From contig JAIRLL010000345.1 in NCBI GenBank assembly GCA_031259505.1, positions 1 to 10,541 on the forward strand: a stretch of 10,541 nt of DNA, in the 5' to 3' direction. The notes under the pieces were generated by a model. That model ran no database searches, had not been told where the DNA came from, and saw nothing but the letters and a program-made list of their open reading frames with translations. How positions within the stretch are numbered: the first letter of the stretch is position 1; every line of letters begins with the position of its first letter. Made by a program: the position numbers and the translations under genes. Below are positions 1 to 8,257 of this stretch, piece by piece. This DNA comes from Tannerella sp. (GTDB lineage Bacteria; Bacteroidota; Bacteroidia; Bacteroidales; Tannerellaceae).

Positions 1-122
1 TATCGTCTCCCGGTCATATTGATTTTATCCCGTGTACAGTATAAAACGGGAAAAGTACCATTTAAAAACAACTTAAAAAATATGTTATGTTGAATTTATT
101 TAGAACATTAATTTTTAGAAAA
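1..122 (+). other. A/T-rich upstream region of the PUL operon
   Basis: This stretch precedes the first SusC and becomes strongly A/T-rich after about position 40, as expected for a Bacteroidota promoter and leader region. I looked for the Bacteroides promoter pattern (TTTG near -33, TAnnTTTG near -7). Only weak matches were found, such as TATGTTAT at 81-88 with two mismatches and no paired -33 box, so no promoter is called. Two + strand frames stay open from the window edge, to a TGA at 91-93 and to a TAA at 42-44. An upstream gene could end here, but nothing in the short translations is recognisable. Confidence 0.4.
24..54. repeat. imperfect inverted repeat upstream of the operon
   Basis: TCCCGT (28-33) pairs with ACGGGA (46-51) around a 12-base loop, and TTT (24-26) can extend the stem with AAA (52-54) past a single bulged A at 27. 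The loop contains the palindrome TGTACA (33-38, overlapping the stem edge). It is not followed by a T-run on the + strand, and the minus-strand reading is not followed by one either, so it does not look like an intrinsic terminator. It lies about 70 bases upstream of the first SusC start, where an operator or a structured 5' leader could sit, but function is inference and such a short repeat may be chance. Confidence 0.3.
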
Positions 123-3100
123 ATGAAAAACCGGAGCGTGACTGTTGCGCTTGTTTTATGCAGTTTGACGGGCATAAACATGATTGCGCAAACAGTTACG
201 GTGACCGGACGCGTAACCGATGAAACCGGCGAACCTATACCGGCGGTTACAATCATTGAGAAAGGGACTTCAAACGGAACAATTACTTCTATAGATGGGG
301 ATTATTCTATCGGGGTAAGTGAAAATTCCATACTGGAGTTTTCCTATGTGGGCTATGCCAAACAGGAAATCGCGGTAGGCGCCCGGCGCATCGTCAATGT
401 GGTGTTGATGGAAGTTTCGCAAGAGCTTTCGGAAGTGGTAGTCGTAGGCTACGGCGTTCAGAAGAAGCAGAGCATTGTGGGCGCGATTGTACAGCAATCC
501 GGCGAAGAATTAAAGAAAGCCGGACACGTGACCGACCTGAAACAGGCGCTAACCGGACAGCTTCCGGGCGTGACCACCCTCACCGCTTCGGGCGAGCCGG
601 GCGGCGTCGGACGGGGAAACAGCGCCACGCAGGTTTATATCCGTGGCCAGAATACATGGAACGGCGGACAGGCGCTGATCCTTGTCGACGGCGTGGAAAG
701 GGACATGTCCAATATTGATCCGAATGAGGTGGAGTCCGTTTCGACACTGAAAGACGCTTCCGCAACAGCCGTATTTGGCGTAAAAGGCGCCAATGGAGTA
801 ATACTTATCACCACCAGGCGAGGAAGTGAAAGCAAAATGAAGCTGTCGCTCAACTATGACGCCTCGGCCAAGTCGGTTTCCAAACTGCCCGAAAAGCTCA
901 ATTCCTACGAGACGCTTCTTCGCAAGAATGAAATGATTGAGCGGGAAGTCGGACTCAATTCGTCTTCGTGGAACGAGTATACGCCCATGTCGATTGTCAA
1001 TCGCTACAGGCAACCTCAGTCCGAAATAGACGCTTTGCTGTATCCGGATATAGACTGGGCGGACGCGATGTTCAAAAGCGCGGCCTGGTCGCATCGCGTA
1101 AATATGTCGCTGACGGGCGGCGCTTCGTTTATCAATTATTTCGGCTCGCTGTCGTACCTCCACGAAGGGGACATGTTCGAAGATTATAATAACGGGAAAG
1201 GTTATGACCCGAATTATAATTTCGACCGGTTTAATTTCCGGACGAATTTCGACATGAAGATTACCCCTACGACGAAAGCAAAAGTCAATCTTTCGGGATA
1301 TTTCAGTCAGAAGAACACCAATTACAGCAACGAAGGCAGTACGGGTAATGGAGATTATTGGATGTGGAATGCCGCATACGCTATGCCGCCGAGCGCTTAT
1401 CCGGTGCAGTTCGAAGACGGTTCCTGGGGCTATTCTTCAAGGGTATCGCCGAGTATGCCGAATCCTGTCGCCGTAGTGTACAATTTAGGCATCCGGACGA
1501 CGCGAAGAATAGAGTTGAATTCCGATTTTTCGCTTGAGCAAAACCTTGACTTTATTACGAAGGGATTGAATGCGAGTTTTTCGCTGTTCTACGACAACCG
1601 GATTATCACCGAAGGAGGGATATGGGACAATAACAATCACATCCGTCCCGAAGGAGTCAGCAACACGCCGCTCAGGGAACTGATACCCGAAAATTATTAT
1701 CCGGGCGCAAGTCTGGACGAATATACGAGTGCGCTGCCCATCATTGGCACCGACCCGTACGACTGGAATTTCAGACCCTGGTCTATTTATCAGGAAGACG
1801 TCAATACCCATTACTGGGACAGTACGTTCCCGATTTTTCGGCGCATGATGTACCAGTTTCAACTGAATTACGCGCGCACATTCCTTGACGCGCACAACGT
1901 GGGCGCTACCGGCGTTTTCAAACGCGAACAGTATGCGAACGGCAGCGAATTTCAGCATTATCGCGAGGACTGGGTGTTCCGCTTGACTTACGACTATCTT
2001 TCGAAATATTTTATGGAAGTCAACGGCGCCTACAACGGATCGGAAAAGTTCGGCCCGGGATACCGGTTCGATTTCTTTCCCTCGGTAGCTGCGGGATGGT
2101 ACGTTTCGAGCGAGAAATTCTGGAAACTCGACTGGTTCGAACGGCTCAAACTGCGTTTCAGTATCGGACAGGTAGGCGACGACAACATCAGCGGAAACCG
2201 CTGGCTCTATTCGTCGCAATACGCTTCGTCGGGCGACAGGGCGCATTTAAGCCCGATCAATCCGTACAACACGAACAGTCCTTATCCGCGCTACCTGGAA
2301 TCCGTGGTCGGCAACCCGGATATTCATTGGGAAAAGGCGTTGAAGCGGAATTACGGTATTGAAATGGGAGTATTCAAAAATCTGATTTCGCTGAATGTCG
2401 ATTATTTCACCGAAAAACGAACCGACATCCTGATGGCCGGCAGCGCCAGGGCTATTCCTCCTTTCTTCGGCATCGCGCCGCCCAGCGCCAACATCGGCAA
2501 AGTAGATTCCAAAGGATATGAAATCGAGCTTAAGATAAACAAAACCTTGCCGACCGGATTGAATCTGTGGGGAAATCTGGCGTATACCCATACGGAAAAC
2601 GAGGTGATATTCCGCGACGACCCGACAATGCTGGATCCTTACCTGAAACAGCAGGGCTTTTCGCTCGGCCAGGTAAAATCGCAGATAAGAGACCGTATTT
2701 CGCAGACATGGGACGACGTGTATGCCGGTACGCAGATGGAATCCAATAATAACCTGAAGCTTCCCGGTTACTATAACATCATCGACTTCAACGGCGACGG
2801 GCAAATCAATTCGCTGGATAACGCGCCGGTGGGTTATTCCGGTATTCCGCAAAACACCTATACCGTATCGCTGGGTTCCAATTACAGGGGATTCTCGTTG
2901 ATGGTACAATTCTACGGTATATTCAACGTATCCCGCAGCGTGGTATTGGGCAACTTTAGCGGCAGTCAGGATGTATTGTTTGCCGATTATGTCGGCGATT
3001 ACTGGTCGAAAGACAATCCCGATTCCGCCAATCCGCTCTGGCGATGGCGAACGAGCGGGGGCAATTTCTATGGCGACCGCTGGGTGTTCGACGCATCAAT

Positions 3101-3329
3101 TTTGCGATTGCAGAACGCCGAGTTGTCGTATACCTTCGACCAAAGCGGCAGTAAATGGTTAAAGAATTACGGCGTCTCATCGCTGAAACTGTATCTCAAC
3201 GGCAATAACCTGTTCTTCTGGAGCGACTTGCCGGACGACCGCGAAGGCAGTTTCGCCGGCGGAGGCGCTGGCGAAGGCACTTATCCGACGCTAAAACGCA
3301 TCACTTTTGGTATTAATGCATCATTTTAA
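123..3329 (+). CDS. SusC-like TonB-dependent outer-membrane receptor (SusC-1)
   Basis: This 1068-residue TonB-linked transporter imports oligosaccharides across the outer membrane, energised by TonB-ExbBD. An upstream in-frame ATG at 87 exists, but the ATG at 123 places a basic, hydrophobic signal peptide right at the N-terminus (about 1-22, cleavage near IA|QTV). A carboxypeptidase-regulatory-like domain follows at about 25-98 (GRVTDETGEPIP, SIDGDYSI, SYVGY). Then come the classical TonB box EVVVVGYG (104-111) and the plug (about 115-235), with VYIRG (171-175), LVDGVERD (187-194) and the SusC signature LKDASATAVFG (209-219). The rest is the beta barrel, ending in a C-terminal Phe suited to BAM recognition. 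An EF-hand-like turn DFNGDGQINSLD lies at 888-899. Length is normal for SusC (about 1000-1100). No N-terminal STN signalling domain is present, so ECF/anti-sigma control through this receptor is not indicated. SusD-1 follows after 11 bases. The family call is secure; the substrate is unknown. Confidence 0.96.
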   Translation: MKNRSVTVALVLCSLTGINMIAQTVTVTGRVTDETGEPIPAVTIIEKGTSNGTITSIDGDYSIGVSENSILEFSYVGYAKQEIAVGARRIVNVVLMEVSQELSEVVVVGYGVQKKQSIVGAIVQQSGEELKKAGHVTDLKQALTGQLPGVTTLTASGEPGGVGRGNSATQVYIRGQNTWNGGQALILVDGVERDMSNIDPNEVESVSTLKDASATAVFGVKGANGVILITTRRGSESKMKLSLNYDASAKSVSKLPEKLNSYETLLRKNEMIEREVGLNSSSWNEYTPMSIVNRYRQPQSEIDALLYPDIDWADAMFKSAAWSHRVNMSLTGGASFINYFGSLSYLHEGDMFEDYNNGKGYDPNYNFDRFNFRTNFDMKITPTTKAKVNLSGYFSQKNTNYSNEGSTGNGDYWMWNAAYAMPPSAYPVQFEDGSWGYSSRVSPSMPNPVAVVYNLGIRTTRRIELNSDFSLEQNLDFITKGLNASFSLFYDNRIITEGGIWDNNNHIRPEGVSNTPLRELIPENYYPGASLDEYTSALPIIGTDPYDWNFRPWSIYQEDVNTHYWDSTFPIFRRMMYQFQLNYARTFLDAHNVGATGVFKREQYANGSEFQHYREDWVFRLTYDYLSKYFMEVNGAYNGSEKFGPGYRFDFFPSVAAGWYVSSEKFWKLDWFERLKLRFSIGQVGDDNISGNRWLYSSQYASSGDRAHLSPINPYNTNSPYPRYLESVVGNPDIHWEKALKRNYGIEMGVFKNLISLNVDYFTEKRTDILMAGSARAIPPFFGIAPPSANIGKVDSKGYEIELKINKTLPTGLNLWGNLAYTHTENEVIFRDDPTMLDPYLKQQGFSLGQVKSQIRDRISQTWDDVYAGTQMESNNNLKLPGYYNIIDFNGDGQINSLDNAPVGYSGIPQNTYTVSLGSNYRGFSLMVQFYGIFNVSRSVVLGNFSGSQDVLFADYVGDYWSKDNPDSANPLWRWRTSGGNFYGDRWVFDASILRLQNAELSYTFDQSGSKWLKNYGVSSLKLYLNGNNLFFWSDLPDDREGSFAGGGAGEGTYPTLKRITFGINASF

Positions 3330-3340
3330 ATTACAAGCAC

Positions 3341-5131
3341 ATGAAAAGTTTCAAATATATATTACATATCGTCTGCCTGTCCTTCCTCTTTACCGGATGT
3401 GAAGATTACTTAGACAAATCTCCCGAAGCCTCTATCGGGGAAAATGACATATTCAAGTCGTTTTACACCTTTCAGGGATTTGTGGAAGAAATGTATTCCT
3501 GCATAGTAGACTATAATAAGGCCGGCGCATGGAACAGGTACCTGTTTGCAGACGAAACGCTACAGAACAATCCATATTCCGAAGATCAGGGCAATTACTG
3601 GGATCAGGGAATCCTGTTCTACAATGAGAGCGTGGGCGTAAATACCGGCAATGAGGCCAGGAACAAACGAATCTGGCACAACGCCTGGTATGCCATCCGC
3701 AAAGCCAACCTGGCGCTGGAAAAATTAGATCTGCTGGAAGGGAGCGAGTACGAAAAAAAACTGATCGCAGGGCAGGCCTATTATTTCAGAGGCTGGTTTC
3801 ATTTCGAACTGGCGCGCTGGTGGGGAGGTCTTCCGTATATCGACAAATTACTGGCGTCGGACGAAGAACTGTCGTTGCCGCGACTTTCTTTTCAGGAAAC
3901 GGCTCAACTGGCCGCAGCGGATTTTGCCAAAGCAGCCGAACTGTTGCCTGTCGACTGGAATGACTGGAGCAGTTATGTCTCCTTTGCCACTACGGACAAT
4001 CACAACCGCGCATCGAAAGTGATGGCGCTGTCCTATCAGGGGAAAGCTCTGCTGTATGCGGGCAGCCCCATGCCGAATGAAGAGGCTGGTAAAGGAAATA
4101 CATTCGACGCCGACCTCTGCAAACAGGCTGCCGACGTGTTTGCCGCCACCCTGAAAGTATGCGACGAGACGGGCGCCTATAAACTGCACACGTGGGAAAA
4201 CTGGACTACTATTTTCTGGGTATGGTCGTCGGGCGGTTCGCAGCCGGGCGGCACGGAAGTGATTATGGGTCCTACAAGGTATAACGACCGTGTGCGCTGG
4301 TCGACGGTAGGCGCAACCTGCCCTGTCCAGTTTGAACTTAATGCCAGTAGGGTGGAAGTGCCGACCGTGAATATTGTCAATACGTATGCGATGGCAAACG
4401 GATTGCCCATCGACGATCCCGAATCGGGATACGACCCTGCCGACCCGTGGAGCAACCGGGAACCCCGGTTTTACTCGGATATCATCGTAGACGGCGACGA
4501 AATGGTGGAAGTAGACATCCCCGATGCAAACAAGGCTTTTAACAAATATGCTGAGTTGTTCACCGGCGGGCGTCATCGCGGAAGCAGCAACGGCAGCGTA
4601 ACCGGATTTTACTACAAAAGGTATTCGCCCATCGGCTGTAACATCTGGCAGGAATCGAAAGCGAGCAGTCTTCAGGCATTTATCCCTTACCTGCGCCTGG
4701 CGGACGTATACCTGATGTATGCCGAAGCGACGCTGCACGGGTACGGGCTGAACGGCACGGCGAACGGTTACGGCATGACGCCTTTGGACGCGCTTGAGAC
4801 CATCCGGAGCAGGGCGCAACTGCCGCCGCTCCCGGAAAGGCTGGTCAATACGAAAGAACTGCTGATGGAAGCCCTTATTCGCGAAAGAGCCATTGAACTT
4901 GCTTTCGAAGCGGCCCGCCACCACGATTTGCGGCGGTGGAACATCTCAGGGCAGGACAAGTACAAGAGAAAATTGGGACTGTTCTTCGACCGGGGACCCG
5001 ATGGAAAGCCCGTCAATATCGAAGAAAGAGTAGTTATCACCAGAGTGTTTGATAAAAAGCACAACTGGTGGCCTTTCCAAACCAAATTTACGAACCTGTA
5101 TCCGGAATTTAAACAGAATCCGGGCTGGTAA
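3341..5131 (+). CDS. SusD/RagB-family surface glycan-binding lipoprotein (SusD-1)
   Basis: This 596-residue lipoprotein is the expected lid partner of SusC-1, binding glycan at the cell surface. The signal peptide ends in a lipobox (LFTG|C, Cys20), followed by acidic residues Glu21-Asp22, compatible with surface export in Bacteroidota. The N-terminal SusD-like helical (TPR-type) region includes AYYFRGWFHFELARWWGG from about 146. Mid-protein is the typical stretch NIVNTYAMANGLPI (from 344), SGYDP and NREPRF, the last with Glu where many relatives have Asp. The C-terminal SusD/RagB part holds LRLADVYLMYAEA, RERAIELAFE (514-523) and HHDLRRW (527-533), and ends in QNPGW. Four tryptophans cluster at 285, 288, 293 and 295 and could contribute to an aromatic glycan-binding platform (inference). 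Length is at the upper end of the usual 500-600. The start is fixed by the signal peptide and the 11-base spacing from SusC-1. Confidence 0.96.
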   Translation: MKSFKYILHIVCLSFLFTGCEDYLDKSPEASIGENDIFKSFYTFQGFVEEMYSCIVDYNKAGAWNRYLFADETLQNNPYSEDQGNYWDQGILFYNESVGVNTGNEARNKRIWHNAWYAIRKANLALEKLDLLEGSEYEKKLIAGQAYYFRGWFHFELARWWGGLPYIDKLLASDEELSLPRLSFQETAQLAAADFAKAAELLPVDWNDWSSYVSFATTDNHNRASKVMALSYQGKALLYAGSPMPNEEAGKGNTFDADLCKQAADVFAATLKVCDETGAYKLHTWENWTTIFWVWSSGGSQPGGTEVIMGPTRYNDRVRWSTVGATCPVQFELNASRVEVPTVNIVNTYAMANGLPIDDPESGYDPADPWSNREPRFYSDIIVDGDEMVEVDIPDANKAFNKYAELFTGGRHRGSSNGSVTGFYYKRYSPIGCNIWQESKASSLQAFIPYLRLADVYLMYAEATLHGYGLNGTANGYGMTPLDALETIRSRAQLPPLPERLVNTKELLMEALIRERAIELAFEAARHHDLRRWNISGQDKYKRKLGLFFDRGPDGKPVNIEERVVITRVFDKKHNWWPFQTKFTNLYPEFKQNPGW

Positions 5132-5159
5132 AGTCGAACCGCTAATCAAGAGAATAAAA

Positions 5160-8100
5160 ATGAAAATAACATATTATATTATTTCTATCATGGCCGGTTT
5201 ATTCCTGTCATGCTTTCCTGCCGCAGCGCAGCAGTCGCCGGCGAGGGCGGGACAAACGTATGAACTGACCATTAAGGATCTTCTCGGCAACCCTGTAAAG
5301 GGAGCGTCGGTATATGTCAATGAAGGCGCTGCCGTCGTTCGTACCGACGAGTCGGGCAAGGCGTCTGTGACTGTCAGGAACAACATGGATATCCTTGTCG
5401 AAGCCAAAGGCTATGCATCCAGGGTATTGACTTATGCGCAATACAATGATTCCGGCGAAGTGTCGCTGGAGCAGTTGCCTTTGTTTTTAAGCGAAGACGA
5501 CGATGTGAATATCGCTTTCGGACAGGTGAAAGAACTTGAAATGCTGGGGTCCGCCACTGTTATTAAAAGCAATGAATTGATGAAGTACGATTTGTCGCTT
5601 ACACTTGAACAGGCATTGTTGGGACGTGTCCCGGGACTGTATTCGATGCGGCGGGGCACGCTGGCGGAGTTGAACAAAGGCCCTATTGCATTCCGCGGTC
5701 ACGATGATTCGCAGAACACGCTGGTGATTGTGGACGGACTGCCGCGCACATGGGAAACGATTTCACTGTCGGAAGTCGAACAGGTCACCTTTCTCAAAGA
5801 CGTACATGCTTCCGTGCTGTTCGGCAGCGAGGCGGCAAACGGCGTCCTGATGATTACCACCAAGAGAGGTAAAGCCTATAAACAGAATATAGACGTATAT
5901 GCTTACTACGGGTTCGAGACGCCGAAAGCACTGCCCAAGTATCTGCCGTCAGCCGATTATATGGAACTGTACAACGTGGCTCGCGCCAATGACGGACTCA
6001 GCCCGCAATTCAACGAAATCGACCGCTACCGGACCGGCAATCCGTACCGCTACCCCAGTATCGACTATTATTCTGACGACTATCTGAGGTCGGCTGCACC
6101 GTTTTCCAATATTTTCACCCAGATTTCGGGCGGAAACAAGATCGCCTCTTATTTTGCCAACCTCGGCTGGGAACGCTCCGGCGATCTGGTCAAGGTCGGA
6201 ACGGCCAAAAATATTGCGAACAACGCATTCAAGGCGCGCGGGAATGTAGATTTGCAGGTAAACAGTTGGATCTCCACTTCGATCGATGCTTTCGCACGGT
6301 TTGAGAACAACGGTTTCGACGAGTACTCACGTACGTTGATCGGCAACTATTGGATCCAGGCGGCACAGCTTCGCCCCGACTTGTATTCGCCGCTGATTCC
6401 GATAGAATTAGTCGACGAAAACGATTCGCAGTTGCAGGCAGCTAAAAATATTATTGACGGCCAGTACCTGCTCGGCGGAAACGCAAGTAACCTGACAGGC
6501 CCCATCGCACGCCTGTATTCGGGTGGTGACGTGACGGTCAACCAGCGCTGGTTTCAGTTCAACAACCGCATCAACTTCGATCTGGACTGGATTTTGAAAG
6601 GGTTAAGCCTGAAGACCAACTTCAGTTTCGATTTCTGGACGAATTATCAGCAGGCTACGCCCAATACATTCGCCGTATACGAACCTGCATGGGACGCTTC
6701 GGACCGGATCGTCCGGTTAACCAAACACGGCGAAGATAACCGTCAGGGTACGCAAAGTGTAAGTACCGGCTTTTTCGAGAGGCGTTTCGGATTTACAGGC
6801 CAGTTGGACTACGACCGTATTTTCGGGAAACATCAAGTAGACGCATCTCTGATTGCATACGGTACGAGGCGTAACCAGACCAATCAGTTTCAGGGAGACA
6901 AAAACGCGCACCTCGGTCTGCGTCTTGCCTATACCTACGACCATCGCTATATGGTCGATTTCAACGGCGCTTGCATAAATTCCGTAAAATTGCCCGACGG
7001 GCACAGGCTGGGCGCATCGCCGTCGTTGGGGCTGGGCTGGATTATCAGTTCCGAAGAGTTCCTCTCGTCTTCCGATGCCATCGACTTGTTGAAGTTGAGG
7101 CTTTCGGGTGGCATCCTTCACACCGATCTCGGTTTTACCAACAACTGGTACGAACGCGGAAGCGGCGGATTCTACTGGTATGACGACGTATTCGGCAGTA
7201 GCGGGTCTTACAACTGGAACGATGGGAGCAATTCCAGAAGCGGGATCGTGGCCAGCTACGGCGCCAATCGCAATCTGGGCTTCGAAAAACGGAAAGACGT
7301 CAATATCGGTATCGACGGCCTGTTTTTCAATGGGATGATCGGACTGAATGTCGATATTTTTGCACAGCGCTATAGCGATAAGGTAGTAAGGGTCTACAAT
7401 TCCTATCCGGGCTACTATAATACGTTCGTTCCCTATAATAACTACAACGAAGACGCTTGGCGGGGATTTGAACTCGGCGCTACCTTTAACCGCCGGTTCG
7501 GAGATTTTTCTGTTATGCTGAACGCCAATTTGCTATATGTGACTTCCGAGGTCATAAAGAAGGATGAGATTTATTCGAACGACTATCTGTATCGAGCCGG
7601 TAAACCGGTGGACGCCGTTTTCGGCCTCGAAGCCCTGGGCTTTTTCAAGGATGAGGCCGACATCGCCGCCAGCGCCTACCAGACGTATGGAAGCGTCAGT
7701 CCGGGCGATATTAAATACAAGGACCAGAACGGCGACGGATTGATTGATAATACCGACCAGATCCAGATCGGACGAAGTCATGCACCGCTGTCTTACGGAT
7801 TGAATCTGCTGCTGGGCTACAAGGGTTTCAGCCTGTATGTTTCCGGTCTCGGACGTTCGGGGGCAGACGCTTACATTCCCGACAACGGCTATTTCAGGCC
7901 ACGGGCACAGCAGAAATACTCGGAATACATCGTAGATAAACACTGGACGCCTGCAACGGCCGCTACGGCAACGCTTCCGCGCCTGACTACTACCGATGCC
8001 GTCAACAACAACCAAAACTCTACGTTCTGGCTGTTTCGAAACGATTATCTGAATCTGGGGAAGGTACAGTTAACGTACAATTTCCCGGAAGAAGCTTTCC

Positions 8101-8246
8101 GTTCCTTCCCGATGAAGGGACTGGCGTTATACGTGAGAGGAACCGACCTTTTGACTCTGTCCGAATATAATGAAATCAGAGATTTGAATATCGGCGGAAG
8201 GCCTTATATGCGTTCATTTTCTTTAGGTCTTAATGTATCATTTTAA
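5160..8246 (+). CDS. SusC-like TonB-dependent outer-membrane receptor, variant subtype (SusC-2)
   Basis: This is a second TonB-dependent oligosaccharide transporter, 1028 residues from the ATG at 5160. The frame stays open upstream to an ATG at 5049 inside SusD-1, but that extension is basic and has no signal peptide. The 5160 start gives a clear one (about 1-23, cleavage AAA|QQ) in an A-rich initiation context. A short carboxypeptidase-regulatory or Ig-like domain follows at about 32-92 (DLLGNPVKGASVYV, RTDESGKA, EAKGYAS). In place of the classical EVVVVGYG there is an acidic SEDDD run and VNIAFG (116-121). The plug then has QALLGRVPGL, IAFRG (176-180), LVIVDGLPRTW (188-198) and FLKDVHASVLFGSEAANG (211-228). 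The barrel contains an EF-hand-like turn DQNGDGLIDNTD (855-866) and an aromatic, glycine- and serine-rich segment (661-695), probably an outer loop. It ends in a terminal Phe. Its divergence from SusC-1 argues against recent duplication. SusD-2 is its likely partner. Confidence 0.95.
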   Translation: MKITYYIISIMAGLFLSCFPAAAQQSPARAGQTYELTIKDLLGNPVKGASVYVNEGAAVVRTDESGKASVTVRNNMDILVEAKGYASRVLTYAQYNDSGEVSLEQLPLFLSEDDDVNIAFGQVKELEMLGSATVIKSNELMKYDLSLTLEQALLGRVPGLYSMRRGTLAELNKGPIAFRGHDDSQNTLVIVDGLPRTWETISLSEVEQVTFLKDVHASVLFGSEAANGVLMITTKRGKAYKQNIDVYAYYGFETPKALPKYLPSADYMELYNVARANDGLSPQFNEIDRYRTGNPYRYPSIDYYSDDYLRSAAPFSNIFTQISGGNKIASYFANLGWERSGDLVKVGTAKNIANNAFKARGNVDLQVNSWISTSIDAFARFENNGFDEYSRTLIGNYWIQAAQLRPDLYSPLIPIELVDENDSQLQAAKNIIDGQYLLGGNASNLTGPIARLYSGGDVTVNQRWFQFNNRINFDLDWILKGLSLKTNFSFDFWTNYQQATPNTFAVYEPAWDASDRIVRLTKHGEDNRQGTQSVSTGFFERRFGFTGQLDYDRIFGKHQVDASLIAYGTRRNQTNQFQGDKNAHLGLRLAYTYDHRYMVDFNGACINSVKLPDGHRLGASPSLGLGWIISSEEFLSSSDAIDLLKLRLSGGILHTDLGFTNNWYERGSGGFYWYDDVFGSSGSYNWNDGSNSRSGIVASYGANRNLGFEKRKDVNIGIDGLFFNGMIGLNVDIFAQRYSDKVVRVYNSYPGYYNTFVPYNNYNEDAWRGFELGATFNRRFGDFSVMLNANLLYVTSEVIKKDEIYSNDYLYRAGKPVDAVFGLEALGFFKDEADIAASAYQTYGSVSPGDIKYKDQNGDGLIDNTDQIQIGRSHAPLSYGLNLLLGYKGFSLYVSGLGRSGADAYIPDNGYFRPRAQQKYSEYIVDKHWTPATAATATLPRLTTTDAVNNNQNSTFWLFRNDYLNLGKVQLTYNFPEEAFRSFPMKGLALYVRGTDLLTLSEYNEIRDLNIGGRPYMRSFSLGLNVSF

Positions 8247-8257
8247 ACAGGAAACGT

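Noticed and set aside
1..93. Frame open from the window edge to a TGA at 91-93 as the tail of an upstream gene
   Set aside because: Only 30 codons, A/T-rich toward the end with a Lys/Asn-rich translation and no motif; a competing frame closes at 42-44. It cannot be told from intergenic sequence.
81..116. Possible Bacteroides -7 boxes (TATGTTAT at 81-88, TAATTTTT at 109-116)
   Set aside because: Each departs from TAnnTTTG and neither has a TTTG box at the right distance. The second would leave almost no leader before the start codon.
87..122. Upstream ATG for SusC-1
   Set aside because: It would add 12 residues before a good signal peptide. The ATG at 123 starts with MKN, like the other genes here, and follows an A-rich context.
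1485..2246. 253-codon minus-strand open frame, and similar ones at 549-1163, 2247-2909, 8303-9007 and 9098-9619
   Set aside because: All are antisense to SusC or SusD coding sequence, low-complexity in composition, without signal peptides or motifs; they are shadows.
3753..3760. Run of eight A within SusD-1 as a possible slippage or phase-variation site
   Set aside because: It encodes Glu-Lys-Lys in an uninterrupted frame. A single A8 tract inside the gene is weak evidence, and a seven-A run in SusD-2 (9560-9566) looks equally incidental.
3848..4924. 358-codon open frame on the minus strand opposite SusD-1
   Set aside because: It lies wholly antisense to a well-supported SusD gene. Its translation is rich in Arg, Val, His and Gln with no recognisable domain, typical of a shadow frame opposite a gene with strong codon bias.
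5049..5159. Upstream start for SusC-2 that would overlap the end of SusD-1
   Set aside because: The extra 37 residues are basic and would bury the signal peptide. The ATG at 5160 places a normal signal peptide at the N-terminus and follows an A-rich stretch.
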